From the NCBI GenBank assembly GCA_012519055.1, contig JAAYQU010000043.1, positions 1 through 64,000 of the forward strand: 64,000 nucleotides of DNA. Reading direction: 5' to 3'. The notes beneath the pieces are model-generated. The model worked only from the letters and a program-made list of their open reading frames with translations. It was not told the origin of the DNA and did not search any database. A program made the position numbers and the translations under genes. This document shows, in pieces, positions 17,347 through 26,107 of the stretch (positions within the stretch are counted from its first letter, which is position 1; every line of letters begins with the position of its first letter). Origin of the DNA: Bacteroidales bacterium. Lineage in GTDB: Bacteria > Bacteroidota > Bacteroidia > Bacteroidales > Salinivirgaceae.

Positions 17347-18219
17347 ATGAGACAAATACAACAATCTGAATTAATTTTAAATCCTGACGGAAGTATCTAT
17401 CATTTAAATCTTTTACCCGAAGATATTTCAGATCTAATAATCCTTGTAGGCGACCAAGATAGGGTACCTGTAGTTTCCCATTTTTTCGATACAATTGAAG
17501 TAAAAAAACAAAATCGTGAATTCAGAACACATACAGGGACATACAAAGAACGCCGAATATCTGTAATTTCAACAGGGATAGGCACCGATAATATTGACAT
17601 AGTAATCAACGAGCTAGATGCTTTGGTAAATATTGACCTAAAAACAAGAGAGGCAAAATCCGAACACAAGACTCTTAATTTTATCAGAATTGGCACTTCG
17701 GGTGCACTTCAGGCTGATATACCTGTAAACACTCCTGTTGCTGCTACCATAGGGTGTGGTTTTGACGGTTTGTTAAATTTTTATGCCGATAGAAACAAAG
17801 TAAGTTTGCTTAAATTAGAAAATGCTTTCTTAGAACACATGAAATGGAATAAGCTACTAGCAACACCATATTTTGTTGAAGGGTCTGATTTTCTTCTTAA
17901 CAAAGTTGCCTTCGATATGGTTCAAGGCATAACCATATCAGCTCCGGGCTTCTATGGACCACAAGGACGTGTTTTGCGACTCCCGATTGCAGATAGCAAC
18001 ATTAATGACAAAATAGCCTCTTTTGCGTGCGATTCTAATAAAATTACAAATTATGAAATGGAGTGCAGTGCTATTTACGGACTGTCCAAATTGCTGAATC
18101 ATAATGCATTAACAATTTGTAACATAATTGCGAATCGACAAAGAGGTGAGTATAGCTCTGATTATAAACAACATATCGTTAAATTGATAAAAACAGTACT
18201 TGATAGATTTACAGCATAG
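17347..18219 (+). CDS. Nucleoside phosphorylase (uridine phosphorylase type)
   Basis: Cleaves a nucleoside with phosphate to free base and ribose-1-phosphate in salvage. The PNP/UDP fold is shown by LVGDQDRV (phosphate loop), HTGTYKERRISVISTGIGTDNIDIVINEL, RIGTSGALQADIPVNTPVA and the substrate loop TNYEMECSAIYGLS, whose Met-Glu-x-Ser/Glu pattern contacts the ribose. Length of 290 residues is a little above the E. coli uridine phosphorylase. Uridine is the most likely substrate by overall pattern, but purine nucleosides cannot be excluded. Confidence 0.85.
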   Translation: MRQIQQSELILNPDGSIYHLNLLPEDISDLIILVGDQDRVPVVSHFFDTIEVKKQNREFRTHTGTYKERRISVISTGIGTDNIDIVINELDALVNIDLKTREAKSEHKTLNFIRIGTSGALQADIPVNTPVAATIGCGFDGLLNFYADRNKVSLLKLENAFLEHMKWNKLLATPYFVEGSDFLLNKVAFDMVQGITISAPGFYGPQGRVLRLPIADSNINDKIASFACDSNKITNYEMECSAIYGLSKLLNHNALTICNIIANRQRGEYSSDYKQHIVKLIKTVLDRFTA

Positions 18220-18277
18220 TGTATCGTATAGCTAATGACAAATTTTTGCTGTTATTAATAAAGTAAAAATTAAGAGT

Positions 18278-20383
18278 ATGGCATCACATAAAGCATGGTA
18301 TAGAAAATATAAATCGACAATTCTCCAATTTGTACTTATTGCAATTACAACAGTTATAATTTTTGCTTTACTTCCCAGTGAGCGCTCATTTAGATATGAG
18401 TTCAGAGAAGGTGCTCCTTGGTTTGACGAAGATTTAATTGCACCATTTAATTTTCCGATATATAAAACCGAAGCCGAATTAAAAAGGGAGAGAGATAGTT
18501 TAGATAAACACTATCCACTATTTTTTAGTATCGATACTATAAAAATCACCAGCTCGATTAGGGTTTTACATAATCAAATTCACAAGGCGCTGCGTTTAAT
18601 CAAAAATCAGAGACTTGCCGATGTCCCTGAAAATATCGATTCCGTAATTTTAAATTTGGTAACAAATTATAAGTCGTACCTAGCAAATGGAGTAACCGAC
18701 ACCGCTTTCACGGGAGACAACCTAAACAGGAGTGTTATAATTATGAATAACAACCTTGCGAGTGAATATTTAGGCAAAGAGATACCTCAGAAGAGGCTTG
18801 GAACATTCCAATTTAGAAAAATGGCTCAAAATATTTGCGGTACTCAACCCTGGGTAGAAACAATGACAAGGCTGATTCCTCAATCATTGACCCAAGTCTC
18901 TTCGGTTGATTTCGATTCTGTCCTAACTAAAATGAACCTACAACGAATGCAAGACGAAATGTCTCTCTCTCGCGGCATGGTTCAAAAAGGACAGCGTATT
19001 GTTAGTAAGGGAGACGTTATTACTCAAAAAGAGTATATTGTTTTAGAGTCGCTAAAAGCTGAATATAAAAGTCGTGGTAGGCAAGATGCCACTCAGATAT
19101 GGCTTTTTGTTGGTCGTTTTTTAACATCACTAATTTCTGCAATACTGTTAATATCTTTTATGGTCTATTTTAGGAAAGAGCTTTTGCAGTATAATTCAAA
19201 ATTGGTTTTTGTTATCTTCTTATCACTTATTTCACTTACCGTCGCGCACTTTGTTGCAAAGGGTGACAGCATTGACATCTACCTTATTCCATTTGCTATT
19301 GTTCCTATTTTAATAAGAGTATTTTTTGATGCCCGCTTTGCAATACTCATTTACTCAGCACTAACTGTAATAATGGGCTTGTTTTTACCAAATCCATACG
19401 AGTTTGTGTTCACACAGTTTATTGTTGGGATTGTTGCTGTTTTTTCCCTTACTTCAATTTATAAACGAAGCCAAATTTTTTCTGCTGCACTTAGCGTTTT
19501 TTCAGCTTATGCATTGGTTTACATATCAATATCGCTAATGCAAGACGGCGATGTGTCAAAAATTGATTGGATGAAGTTTGCATGGTTTGGAGGAAATTCC
19601 CTTTTAGTTTTGTGGAGTTATCCCCTGATATACCTGTTTGAAAAAATGTTTGGGTTTTTGTCAGATGTTACTTTAGTTGAGCTGTCAGAATCGAACAATC
19701 CTTTACTTAGAAAATTTAACGAGCTGGCTCCCGGATCTTTCCAACACTCATTGCAAGTTGCTAATCTGGCAGAAAATGTTATCCTGAAAATTGGAGGAAA
19801 TCCTTTGCTTGCAAGAACAGGAGCAATGTACCATGATATTGGCAAAATGCATATGCCACAGTATTTTATTGAAAATCAGTTAAGTGGGTACAATCCTCAC
19901 TCTCAACTTTCATTTGAAGAGAGTGCAAAAATCATTATTTCACATGTTGAAAAAGGCGTTGAAATTGCAAAAAAATATAATCTACCAAAACCAATTATTG
20001 ATTTCATTAAAACCCACCATGGCGATGGAATTGTACAGTACTTTTATCGTTCACAACTAAACCTTAAGCCTGACGAAAAAACAGATGTTAAAAAATTTCA
20101 ATACCAAGGTCCAACACCTTCATCTAAGGAGATGGCGGTAGTAATGTTAGCCGATTCGGTTGAAGCTGCAAGTAGAAGCCTTAAAGTTGTTACCGAAGAG
20201 TCGTTAAACGAGTTGATTGAAAAAACTGTAAACGGTATAATCAACGCAAAACAGCTACGACACGCAGATATTACGTTTAACGACATCACTTTAGCCAAAG
20301 AAATTTTTAAAAGTAAACTGTTTAATATTTACCATGCCAGAATAGAATACCCCGAAGAGGTACAGGAACAACATAACAATTAG
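18278..20383 (+). CDS. 7TM-HD membrane phosphodiesterase (PgpH/YqfF type)
   Basis: A 701-residue integral membrane protein. After one N-terminal helix (residues ~15-32) comes a ~230-residue extracytoplasmic 7TMR-HDED domain, then about seven transmembrane helices (~275-460), then a cytosolic HD domain with GSFQHSLQVANLAE (about 485), MYHDIGKMHMP (about 517) and ADSVEAASRS. This is the PgpH architecture, which in Firmicutes hydrolyses cyclic di-AMP. Cyclic di-AMP as substrate here is an inference from the family. Starts 58 bp after the nucleoside phosphorylase. Confidence 0.88.
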   Translation: MASHKAWYRKYKSTILQFVLIAITTVIIFALLPSERSFRYEFREGAPWFDEDLIAPFNFPIYKTEAELKRERDSLDKHYPLFFSIDTIKITSSIRVLHNQIHKALRLIKNQRLADVPENIDSVILNLVTNYKSYLANGVTDTAFTGDNLNRSVIIMNNNLASEYLGKEIPQKRLGTFQFRKMAQNICGTQPWVETMTRLIPQSLTQVSSVDFDSVLTKMNLQRMQDEMSLSRGMVQKGQRIVSKGDVITQKEYIVLESLKAEYKSRGRQDATQIWLFVGRFLTSLISAILLISFMVYFRKELLQYNSKLVFVIFLSLISLTVAHFVAKGDSIDIYLIPFAIVPILIRVFFDARFAILIYSALTVIMGLFLPNPYEFVFTQFIVGIVAVFSLTSIYKRSQIFSAALSVFSAYALVYISISLMQDGDVSKIDWMKFAWFGGNSLLVLWSYPLIYLFEKMFGFLSDVTLVELSESNNPLLRKFNELAPGSFQHSLQVANLAENVILKIGGNPLLARTGAMYHDIGKMHMPQYFIENQLSGYNPHSQLSFEESAKIIISHVEKGVEIAKKYNLPKPIIDFIKTHHGDGIVQYFYRSQLNLKPDEKTDVKKFQYQGPTPSSKEMAVVMLADSVEAASRSLKVVTEESLNELIEKTVNGIINAKQLRHADITFNDITLAKEIFKSKLFNIYHARIEYPEEVQEQHNN

Positions 20384-20439
20384 ACTTTGGCGTGCCTTTT
20401 GTCGTTAACAATTGTATGTAACTAAATAGAGAGGAAATT

Positions 20440-20586
20440 ATGTGGCAAAATATTTTAGTCTTCATAATTCTTGGCTTGACAGCTTTTGTGGTGGTACGCT
20501 CGATTTGGAGTTTTTTTAAAAAATCAAACTCTACTTCGGAATCTCGCTGCGATAGCTGCAAACAAATCTGTTCACTTAATAAATAA
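20440..20586 (+). CDS. FeoB-associated-type Cys-rich small membrane protein
   Basis: A 48-residue protein: one transmembrane helix (residues ~5-22, ILVFIILGLTAFVVV), a basic patch, then a short tail with three Cys (RCDSCKQIC). This is the pattern of the FeoB-associated Cys-rich membrane proteins that often accompany ferrous iron transporters. A good ribosome-binding site (GAGGAAA) ends five bases upstream of the ATG. No feoA or feoB lies within the window. It starts 57 bases after the 7TM-HD gene, so co-transcription is possible. Confidence 0.7.
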   Translation: MWQNILVFIILGLTAFVVVRSIWSFFKKSNSTSESRCDSCKQICSLNK

Positions 20587-20665
20587 AAACCTTATAAAAT
20601 CTGATTAAGGTATAGTTTTAAATTTTTAATATTTCATATTAAATTAAAATTAAATATTACAAAAA

Positions 20666-21103
20666 ATGAAAAAAACAACATTCACTCTTTTCTTAACTTT
20701 GGTTATGATTGCATCAGGAAACACAATTTTTGCACAAAACAAACAAAATATACCTCAAAAAATTACTGAGTATGTAACAAAGCATTTCCCTGATAATCCC
20801 ATTGCTAAATTTGAAAAAGATTTTGACGATGGGCGAGTTATCTACGAAGTAGAACTTAGTGATGACACAGATTTGGAGTTTAATAATAAGATGGATGTAA
20901 TTAAAATCGACTCTAATTCAGACAGTAAAGCTTTGCCCGAAAGTGTTATCCCCAAAGTAGTTCAAGACCATGTAAAAGCAAATTATCCCAACAATTTTGT
21001 AGTAAAGTGGGAAAAAGAGAGACGGGGTTATGACGTAGAACTCAATAACGATATTGATTTAAAAATCTCCCACGACGGAAAGAAAAGTAAAATTGACAGA
21101 TAG
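20666..21103 (+). CDS. PepSY-like periplasmic protein
   Basis: A 145-residue exported protein with a Sec signal peptide ending in NTIFAQ (cleavage about residue 23). Two repeats of a small alpha/beta unit follow, each with a helix VTKHFPDNPIAKFEKD or VKANYPNNFVVKWEKE and strands YEVELSDDTDLEF or YDVELNNDIDLKI. This is the Bacteroidota PepSY-like (BLIP-like) architecture, thought to bind peptides or modulate proteases, without a proven role. The gene ends before a clear terminator. Confidence 0.75.
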   Translation: MKKTTFTLFLTLVMIASGNTIFAQNKQNIPQKITEYVTKHFPDNPIAKFEKDFDDGRVIYEVELSDDTDLEFNNKMDVIKIDSNSDSKALPESVIPKVVQDHVKANYPNNFVVKWEKERRGYDVELNNDIDLKISHDGKKSKIDR

Positions 21104-21125
21104 CTGTTAGTTAAAAGAAAAAAGT

Positions 21126-21287
21126 TGTTGCTTCGACTGTTGTTGAACTTGTCGAAGTCAACTTAAGCTCTTCATGATGGTCGCTTCGATAAAATCAGCG
21201 ACCGTTTTTACATAACACTACTAATCTAGTAGAGCTTGCCGTAAAATAATTTTACAACAAGCTCTACCTCAAGCACTCTTAAGTGCT
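21126..21287. repeat. Series of four hairpins between convergent genes
   Basis: Four successive inverted repeats fill the gap: CTTCGAC 21131-21137 with GTCGAAG 21151-21157; GGTCGCT 21179-21185 with AGCGACC 21197-21203; GTAGAGCTTG 21229-21238 with CAAGCTCTAC 21258-21267; AGCACT 21272-21277 with AGTGCT 21282-21287. Only the second has a T-run. The rest are unexplained. Confidence 0.55.
21179..21210 (+). terminator. Rho-independent terminator after the PepSY-like gene
   Basis: A 7-bp G/C-rich stem (GGTCGCT/AGCGACC) with an 11-base loop is followed by GTTTTTA. It closely resembles the hairpin at 29754-29788 in stem, loop and tail, with one compensatory base-pair change. Confidence 0.7.
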
Positions 21288-21337
21288 ATGTTTATGCGAT
21301 TAAGTTAGAAAATTCTACTGTTACTGCAGCTTTTGTC

Positions 21338-22330
21338 TTAATTAAAAGTTAGAGTAATCCCAACTGATAAAGGGTAAATTTCAGGACCCTCGCCTTTTTT
21401 AAATAGTTGCGAGAGCGAATATGTCGCGTAAATTCCAAAGTTAGAATAGCCTGCATACGCCATCAAACCATATTGTAGCGGGTTGATGTGGTAATCTCTT
21501 TTTTCAACATATTTTTTTCTTCTTTCGTTGCTTTTTAGCTTATTTTTCGAACTGATTTTTAACGAACCATAAGCACCACCCGCAATCCAAAAAGAGTCTC
21601 CTCCTAATCGAGTTTGAAATTCCAGCATCACCGGGACATTGACTGTCCAAATATTTAATTTGCTTTTATACCAATTTCCAGCCGAATCAAGCGTATAGTC
21701 TAATACAGGCTTAGTATTATCGAGTTTTGTATTGCTATTTTCAAAACGGAAGTTATTCCATTTTGTTCCAATTCCAGTAACAAAGCCTAAGTGTCTCGAA
21801 ACAAGTGGCATATTGATTTGAAACGCATTTATACCGAACTCAAATGAACGCCCTTCGTCAAGCTCTAGAAAACTAGCCTCATCAGGCAAAGTAAGACTTA
21901 ACGATTTGGTTGAAAAGAGATTTACTCCGAAATTAAGAGACGATAAATGTCCCTCAAATCTTGATTTTTTTCTCTTACGACTAGACTCTTTCCACTCATA
22001 TTTGTCTTTTGATTTGGAACCACGGTCTTCAAGTATAAGTACTTCGGTGCTACCAATTTTCAAGCGGGTAGTGTCAGAAGCATTGTCTGGATGTATTGTA
22101 ATTATAGATTTTTTTGTGCTATCTGAGATTTCTTTACCTCCGCTGGTTTCGACCCTGTTACTTGTTATGTTTGTAACAATAGCCGAGTCGGTGACATAAA
22201 CTTTTGCAGTTTCGGTAACAGTAACTTTTACGGTGTCAGCAACAGTAGCTTTTTTTGTTTCAGTAACATCCTGTGCCATGGCGGTAATGGCGAAAGATGT
22301 TAGAATTGTGCTAATAATAATTGTTTTCAT
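21338..22330 (-). CDS. Outer-membrane beta-barrel protein
   Basis: A 330-residue protein with a signal peptide (MKTIIISTILTSFAITAMAQ). A Thr/Val-rich segment with recurring VTET/VTDS units and a Lys/Arg-rich linker lead into about eight amphipathic strands with alternating hydrophobic residues (for example SLNFGVNLFST, FGINAFQINMPL, YGLMAYAGYSNFGIYATYSLSQLF), ending VGITLTFN with the aromatic terminal residue usual for outer-membrane barrels. It follows the ECF sigma and anti-sigma-like genes on the same strand and may be their target or sensor. A PorT-like family relation is possible but not shown. Confidence 0.7.
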   Translation of the reverse strand: MKTIIISTILTSFAITAMAQDVTETKKATVADTVKVTVTETAKVYVTDSAIVTNITSNRVETSGGKEISDSTKKSIITIHPDNASDTTRLKIGSTEVLILEDRGSKSKDKYEWKESSRKRKKSRFEGHLSSLNFGVNLFSTKSLSLTLPDEASFLELDEGRSFEFGINAFQINMPLVSRHLGFVTGIGTKWNNFRFENSNTKLDNTKPVLDYTLDSAGNWYKSKLNIWTVNVPVMLEFQTRLGGDSFWIAGGAYGSLKISSKNKLKSNERRKKYVEKRDYHINPLQYGLMAYAGYSNFGIYATYSLSQLFKKGEGPEIYPLSVGITLTFN

Positions 22331-22487
22331 AAGTTTATAATTTTATCAGTTTATGATCATATGGAACTTACATGCGGTACAGTTAAAAGTTTACAAAATT
22401 TCTTTCTACTTTTACCTTTTACCTTCGTAGAAGGTTGGCATGTTCGTTTCATATGTTTATAATTTTTTTGTTTCTATTTCTATTAAT

Positions 22488-23699
22488 TTACCTTCTCGTA
22501 GTTTCTATGGCAAAAAGAGGCGTTTGAAGTGCAAAATAGTATGAGTCACTTTCTTCATCATATCTACGTTCAACATCCACTCGTCTTGGGCTGCTCGCTA
22601 TTTTTTCAACACCCCATTGCACAATATTTTTAAAACTAAATCTTCTGTTAGGTTCGTTATCATCATAAATATCTTCACTTTCAGTGATATTTTCCTCTGT
22701 TTCAGGCTCATACGCAGAGGCAAGCTCCGTTTCATAAACGCTAAGCTGCATATTTACTTCTTCTGGAATTATTAACAGATTTTCTGCTAAATCTATTTCT
22801 ATACCTGATAGTTTTTCAATTTTATCTGCTCTATTAATGAACCGTTCACTCGTTTCTCTTTGTGGCTCTTGACTTTTAGTCTCTGACACAAGAACCAAAA
22901 CATTTTCCTCTACATTTTCAGTATCAACAACTTCTTTTATCTCCTCCGGCTCTGTTGTAGCAACGGGTTGATTTATAAATATGTTTTCGTTTCTATTTGT
23001 ATTACTGTTCCAAATACCAAATAAAAGTGCTAACCCTGCTGCTATTGAAGTACTGTATAAAACAATTCTTCTAATAGTAGTGCCTTTTTTGTATAGTCTG
23101 TTTTTCGAGTCGAAAGTGATATTGTAGTCGGGCTTGATTTTTAGTTTTTCAAAGTCAAACTCTTTAACTTCGCCTGCTTTATTTTCAGATATCCATCTAT
23201 TCAATTCGTCAGATTTTGAGACACTTAAATCCCCCTCTGCTCCTGCCACGGCAAATATTTGAGCATTTTCGTGGCTGATTTTATCATTTTCAAAATCAGG
23301 CAACTTATATAAAAAGGATTTTTCTTCTATTGAAGTATTGTTGTCCGACAGACGTAACTTATTGAATAAGTGAAAATTATTTTTTAAATCATCGGAACTA
23401 TTAATCCAATCTAAAAGTTCTGACTCTTTATCTTTAGGATAGTCGTTTTCAATAAAGCTTATAATTAGCTCATCAGCATTATCCTTTGTAAATTCAAGGT
23501 CTCCAATCTGTTTTTTCAGAAAAGAGTTGTCGAACTCTTCTGTTTGTGGTTTCAGTATTACTGTTGATATATTTTTAAACTCAGCCTTAATATCTGGATT
23601 TTTCAATAAAAAGGCTCTTAGTTCTGCTATTTGTTGTTCGTTTAGACATCCGTCAATATATTCAACAATGAACAACTCGTAATTATCTCGTGTTATCAT
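22488..23699 (-). CDS. Anti-sigma-factor-like membrane protein
   Basis: A 403-residue protein. Its N-terminus (MITRDNYELFIVEYIDGCLN ... LRAFLLKNPDIKAEF) is the short helical start seen in many Bacteroidota proteins encoded after ECF sigma genes. One transmembrane helix is near residues 213-231 (VLYSTSIAAGLALLFGIW), leaving a ~170-residue acidic periplasmic region rich in Glu. The gene starts six bases after the ECF sigma stop. Anti-sigma function is inferred from position and topology; no zinc-binding anti-sigma motif (HxxxCxxC) is present. Confidence 0.65.
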   Translation of the reverse strand: MITRDNYELFIVEYIDGCLNEQQIAELRAFLLKNPDIKAEFKNISTVILKPQTEEFDNSFLKKQIGDLEFTKDNADELIISFIENDYPKDKESELLDWINSSDDLKNNFHLFNKLRLSDNNTSIEEKSFLYKLPDFENDKISHENAQIFAVAGAEGDLSVSKSDELNRWISENKAGEVKEFDFEKLKIKPDYNITFDSKNRLYKKGTTIRRIVLYSTSIAAGLALLFGIWNSNTNRNENIFINQPVATTEPEEIKEVVDTENVEENVLVLVSETKSQEPQRETSERFINRADKIEKLSGIEIDLAENLLIIPEEVNMQLSVYETELASAYEPETEENITESEDIYDDNEPNRRFSFKNIVQWGVEKIASSPRRVDVERRYDEESDSYYFALQTPLFAIETTRR

Positions 23700-23705
23700 G
23701 GTCGG

Positions 23706-24191
23706 TTAAATTACAGTTTCTAAACTTCCTATATAATTTCTCAAAAACACTCTTGCCCTATAGATATATACTTTTACCTGACTTTCATTAAGTCCTGTAA
23801 TTTCTCCTATCTCCTCGTATGAGTATCCTTCGTAGTCGCGCAATAAAACAACCGATTTTTGCACTTGTGGCAACTTATCAACTGCTTGGTGTAAAATCTC
23901 TTGCAAATCAGAGTATTGAGTGTAGTCTTTTATGTGCCTGCCGGAAAATTCATCAACATGATCAACACGTTTATTTTTTCTAATATGGTCAATCATAATA
24001 TGATAGGCTGTTGTAAACAGATATGATTTCACCTTTTCGCCCGATACATTTGCCAAGTTTTTCCACAGTCGTTCATAGGCATCTTGAACTATATCGCGTG
24101 AATATTCGGTGTCTCGTAAATTCTTGAGAATAAACCTGTATATTCCGTCCGAATATTTATCTACACTTTGGTTATACTCTTCTACTGTCAT
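23706..24191 (-). CDS. ECF-type RNA polymerase sigma factor
   Basis: A 161-residue sigma-70 family factor with only regions 2 and 4. Region 2 shows YRFILKNLRDTEYSRDIVQDAYERLWKNL and TAYHIMIDHIRKNKR; region 4 shows LPQVQKSVVLLRDYEGYSYEEIGEITGLNESQVKVYIYRAR with the helix-turn-helix for the -35-like element. It heads an apparent three-gene set with the anti-sigma-like and beta-barrel genes. The signal it answers is unknown; envelope stress is a reasonable guess given the barrel. Confidence 0.88.
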   Translation of the reverse strand: MTVEEYNQSVDKYSDGIYRFILKNLRDTEYSRDIVQDAYERLWKNLANVSGEKVKSYLFTTAYHIMIDHIRKNKRVDHVDEFSGRHIKDYTQYSDLQEILHQAVDKLPQVQKSVVLLRDYEGYSYEEIGEITGLNESQVKVYIYRARVFLRNYIGSLETVI

Positions 24192-24305
24192 TTCGATTTA
24201 AGTTGCAAACAACCAATAGACGTTCTTATTAGGAAATAGTTACAAAACTTTTAGATCTTTTATAACCAAAAAAAACTAACCGACTGATTTTCAGAAAAAT
24301 AAACA

Positions 24306-24764
24306 TTATGAATTACAATTTCCACAACTACATTCTCGGTGACCTTGTATCTGGGTTCTGTAAAAAGAGAGAAAACCTGTATGCAAATCATCGCGAGTTT
24401 GTCTGAAAAGCATTAATAGGTTTTCTTTATCATCATCTGTTTTTGTAGGATCTTCGTATGCCAAATGCCAACGATTTTTAACACCATTCTCAAATTGTGG
24501 ACAGTTTTTGTTGGCACCATCTGATAAGGTTATAACATAATCAAACTGCTCAGTAACAAACTGATTTACAGATTTTGCAGTATTATTACTTATATCAATT
24601 CCAACTTCGTTCATCACTTGAATTGCAAGTGTGTTGACCTCTTTTGACGGCTTAATTCCTGCCGAAAACACTTCTAACCGACTATCAAAACTTTTAAGGT
24701 AAGCCTCAGCTATTTGGCTTAAACAATCGTTGGTATCGCAGATTAATAGGATTCTTGTTGACAT
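24306..24764 (-). CDS. ArsC-like / low-molecular-weight phosphatase-fold protein with altered P-loop
   Basis: A 152-residue protein of the thioredoxin-coupled arsenate reductase and LMW tyrosine phosphatase fold. The expected P-loop Cys-x5-Arg begins correctly at Cys9 (ILLICDTNDCLSQIAEAYL) but position 15 is Leu rather than Arg. The aspartate loop is present (HLAYEDPTKTDDD). The tail carries extra cysteines (RECSCGNCNS). No other ars gene is adjacent. Without the Arg, phosphate or arsenate binding may be lost or altered. The N-terminal start is clear from the fold. Confidence 0.75.
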   Translation of the reverse strand: MSTRILLICDTNDCLSQIAEAYLKSFDSRLEVFSAGIKPSKEVNTLAIQVMNEVGIDISNNTAKSVNQFVTEQFDYVITLSDGANKNCPQFENGVKNRWHLAYEDPTKTDDDKENLLMLFRQTRDDLHTGFLSFYRTQIQGHRECSCGNCNS

Positions 24765-24770
24765 TTTGAA

Positions 24771-24791
24771 ATTTCGGATTTCGGATTTCGG
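24771..24791. repeat. Three tandem 7-bp repeats
   Basis: ATTTCGG occurs three times in direct succession just upstream of the ArsC-like start. It is short and lies in a 48-bp gap; it could be slippage or part of a regulatory site. Confidence 0.5.
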
Positions 24792-24812
24792 AATTATCGA
24801 AAAAGGTTTATA

Positions 24813-26030
24813 CTAAAAATCATCAGCTAATCCACTGTAACGCGCCAATCCACCTTCGGAGGTTTCACGATATATTTTTGGTAAATCGTGACCTGTTTTT
24901 TTCATTGTCTCAACCACTTTATCGAAACTTATCCTATGACGCCCATCGCCTAATATTGCATAGGCATTATGATTCAAAGCACGAGCTGCAGCAAATGCAT
25001 TTCTCTCAATACAAGGTATTTGAACCAATCCCCCGACAGGGTCACATGTTAATCCAAGATGGTGTTCCAAGCCCATTTCGGCACTATATTCAATTTGAAA
25101 AATTGTACCTCCAAAAAGTTGCGTGGTCGCTGCCGAAGCCATTGCACACGCCGTACCTATCTCTCCTTGACAACCCACCTCCGCTCCTGAAATGCTTGCA
25201 TTTTGTTTTACGATTGTTCCTATTAAACCCGCAGTAGCTAAAGCTCTTAAAATCTTATGATCGGTAAAATTATGTTGCGTTTTAAGATAATAAAGAACGC
25301 CCGGCAAAACTCCACAACTGCCACAGGTTGGAGCGGTTACAATTAAACCCCCGGCAGCGTTTTCTTCAGAAACTGCTAAGGTGTATGCAAATAGTATTGC
25401 ACGTTTTTGCAAAGTTCCCTTGTAAGCATTAGCTTTTACGTGTAATCTAGCTGCCTTACGTGGCAATTTCAGAGATCCAGGTAAAACACCCTCATTCTCT
25501 AATCCCCGATGAATGGCATCTTGCATTATTTCCCACACTTTTCCCAAATAGTCCATTACATCTTTCTCGTCATATTTTTTGACAACCTCCCACATTGTAA
25601 GACCGTTGGAGTTACAGTATGCCAATAAGTTATGCATATCCTTAAACGGATAACGCTCGTTACCTTTTTCCGCTTCCGATGTTTCATCAACAATTGCTCC
25701 ACCGCCTATGCTGTAAGCTGTCCAACTGTCGATTGCCTCATTGGCTTCGTTCAACGCTTCAAATAGCATTGCATTTGGATGTCGTGGAAGAAAAACATCA
25801 GGTTTCCACACTATTTCTATCTCTTTTCCAGCATCTTTAAAGACTGTAATAATGGCGACATCTGTTAAGTGCCCCTCACCTGTAGCTGCAAGGCTTCCAT
25901 AAAGAGTAACTCTATATTTATGTGCATCTCCACATCTTTCAAGAAACATTAGCGATGCTTTGCGTGGTCCCATAGTGTGGCTACTTGACGGACCATTGCC
26001 AATTCGATATATTGATTTGATACTTTCCAT
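24813..26030 (-). CDS. sdaA: L-serine ammonia-lyase (iron-sulfur type)
   Basis: Deaminates L-serine to pyruvate and ammonia. The single chain of 405 residues carries the beta domain opening (YRIGNGPSSSHTMGPRKAS) and the alpha domain with the iron-sulfur Cys loop (VTAPTCGSCGVLPGVL) and further conserved segments (EVGCQGEIGTACAMASA, LTCDPVGGLVQIPCIERNAF). All expected Fe-S cysteines are visible. It is monocistronic by layout, divergent from the DUF454 gene. Confidence 0.92.
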   Translation of the reverse strand: MESIKSIYRIGNGPSSSHTMGPRKASLMFLERCGDAHKYRVTLYGSLAATGEGHLTDVAIITVFKDAGKEIEIVWKPDVFLPRHPNAMLFEALNEANEAIDSWTAYSIGGGAIVDETSEAEKGNERYPFKDMHNLLAYCNSNGLTMWEVVKKYDEKDVMDYLGKVWEIMQDAIHRGLENEGVLPGSLKLPRKAARLHVKANAYKGTLQKRAILFAYTLAVSEENAAGGLIVTAPTCGSCGVLPGVLYYLKTQHNFTDHKILRALATAGLIGTIVKQNASISGAEVGCQGEIGTACAMASAATTQLFGGTIFQIEYSAEMGLEHHLGLTCDPVGGLVQIPCIERNAFAAARALNHNAYAILGDGRHRISFDKVVETMKKTGHDLPKIYRETSEGGLARYSGLADDF

Positions 26031-26107
26031 ATATTATAAATTTATTGCAAATTTGGCAAAAATTTTCGATATTTTGCATGCTTGCGTTTTTCTGTTTAAG
26101 AACACAT

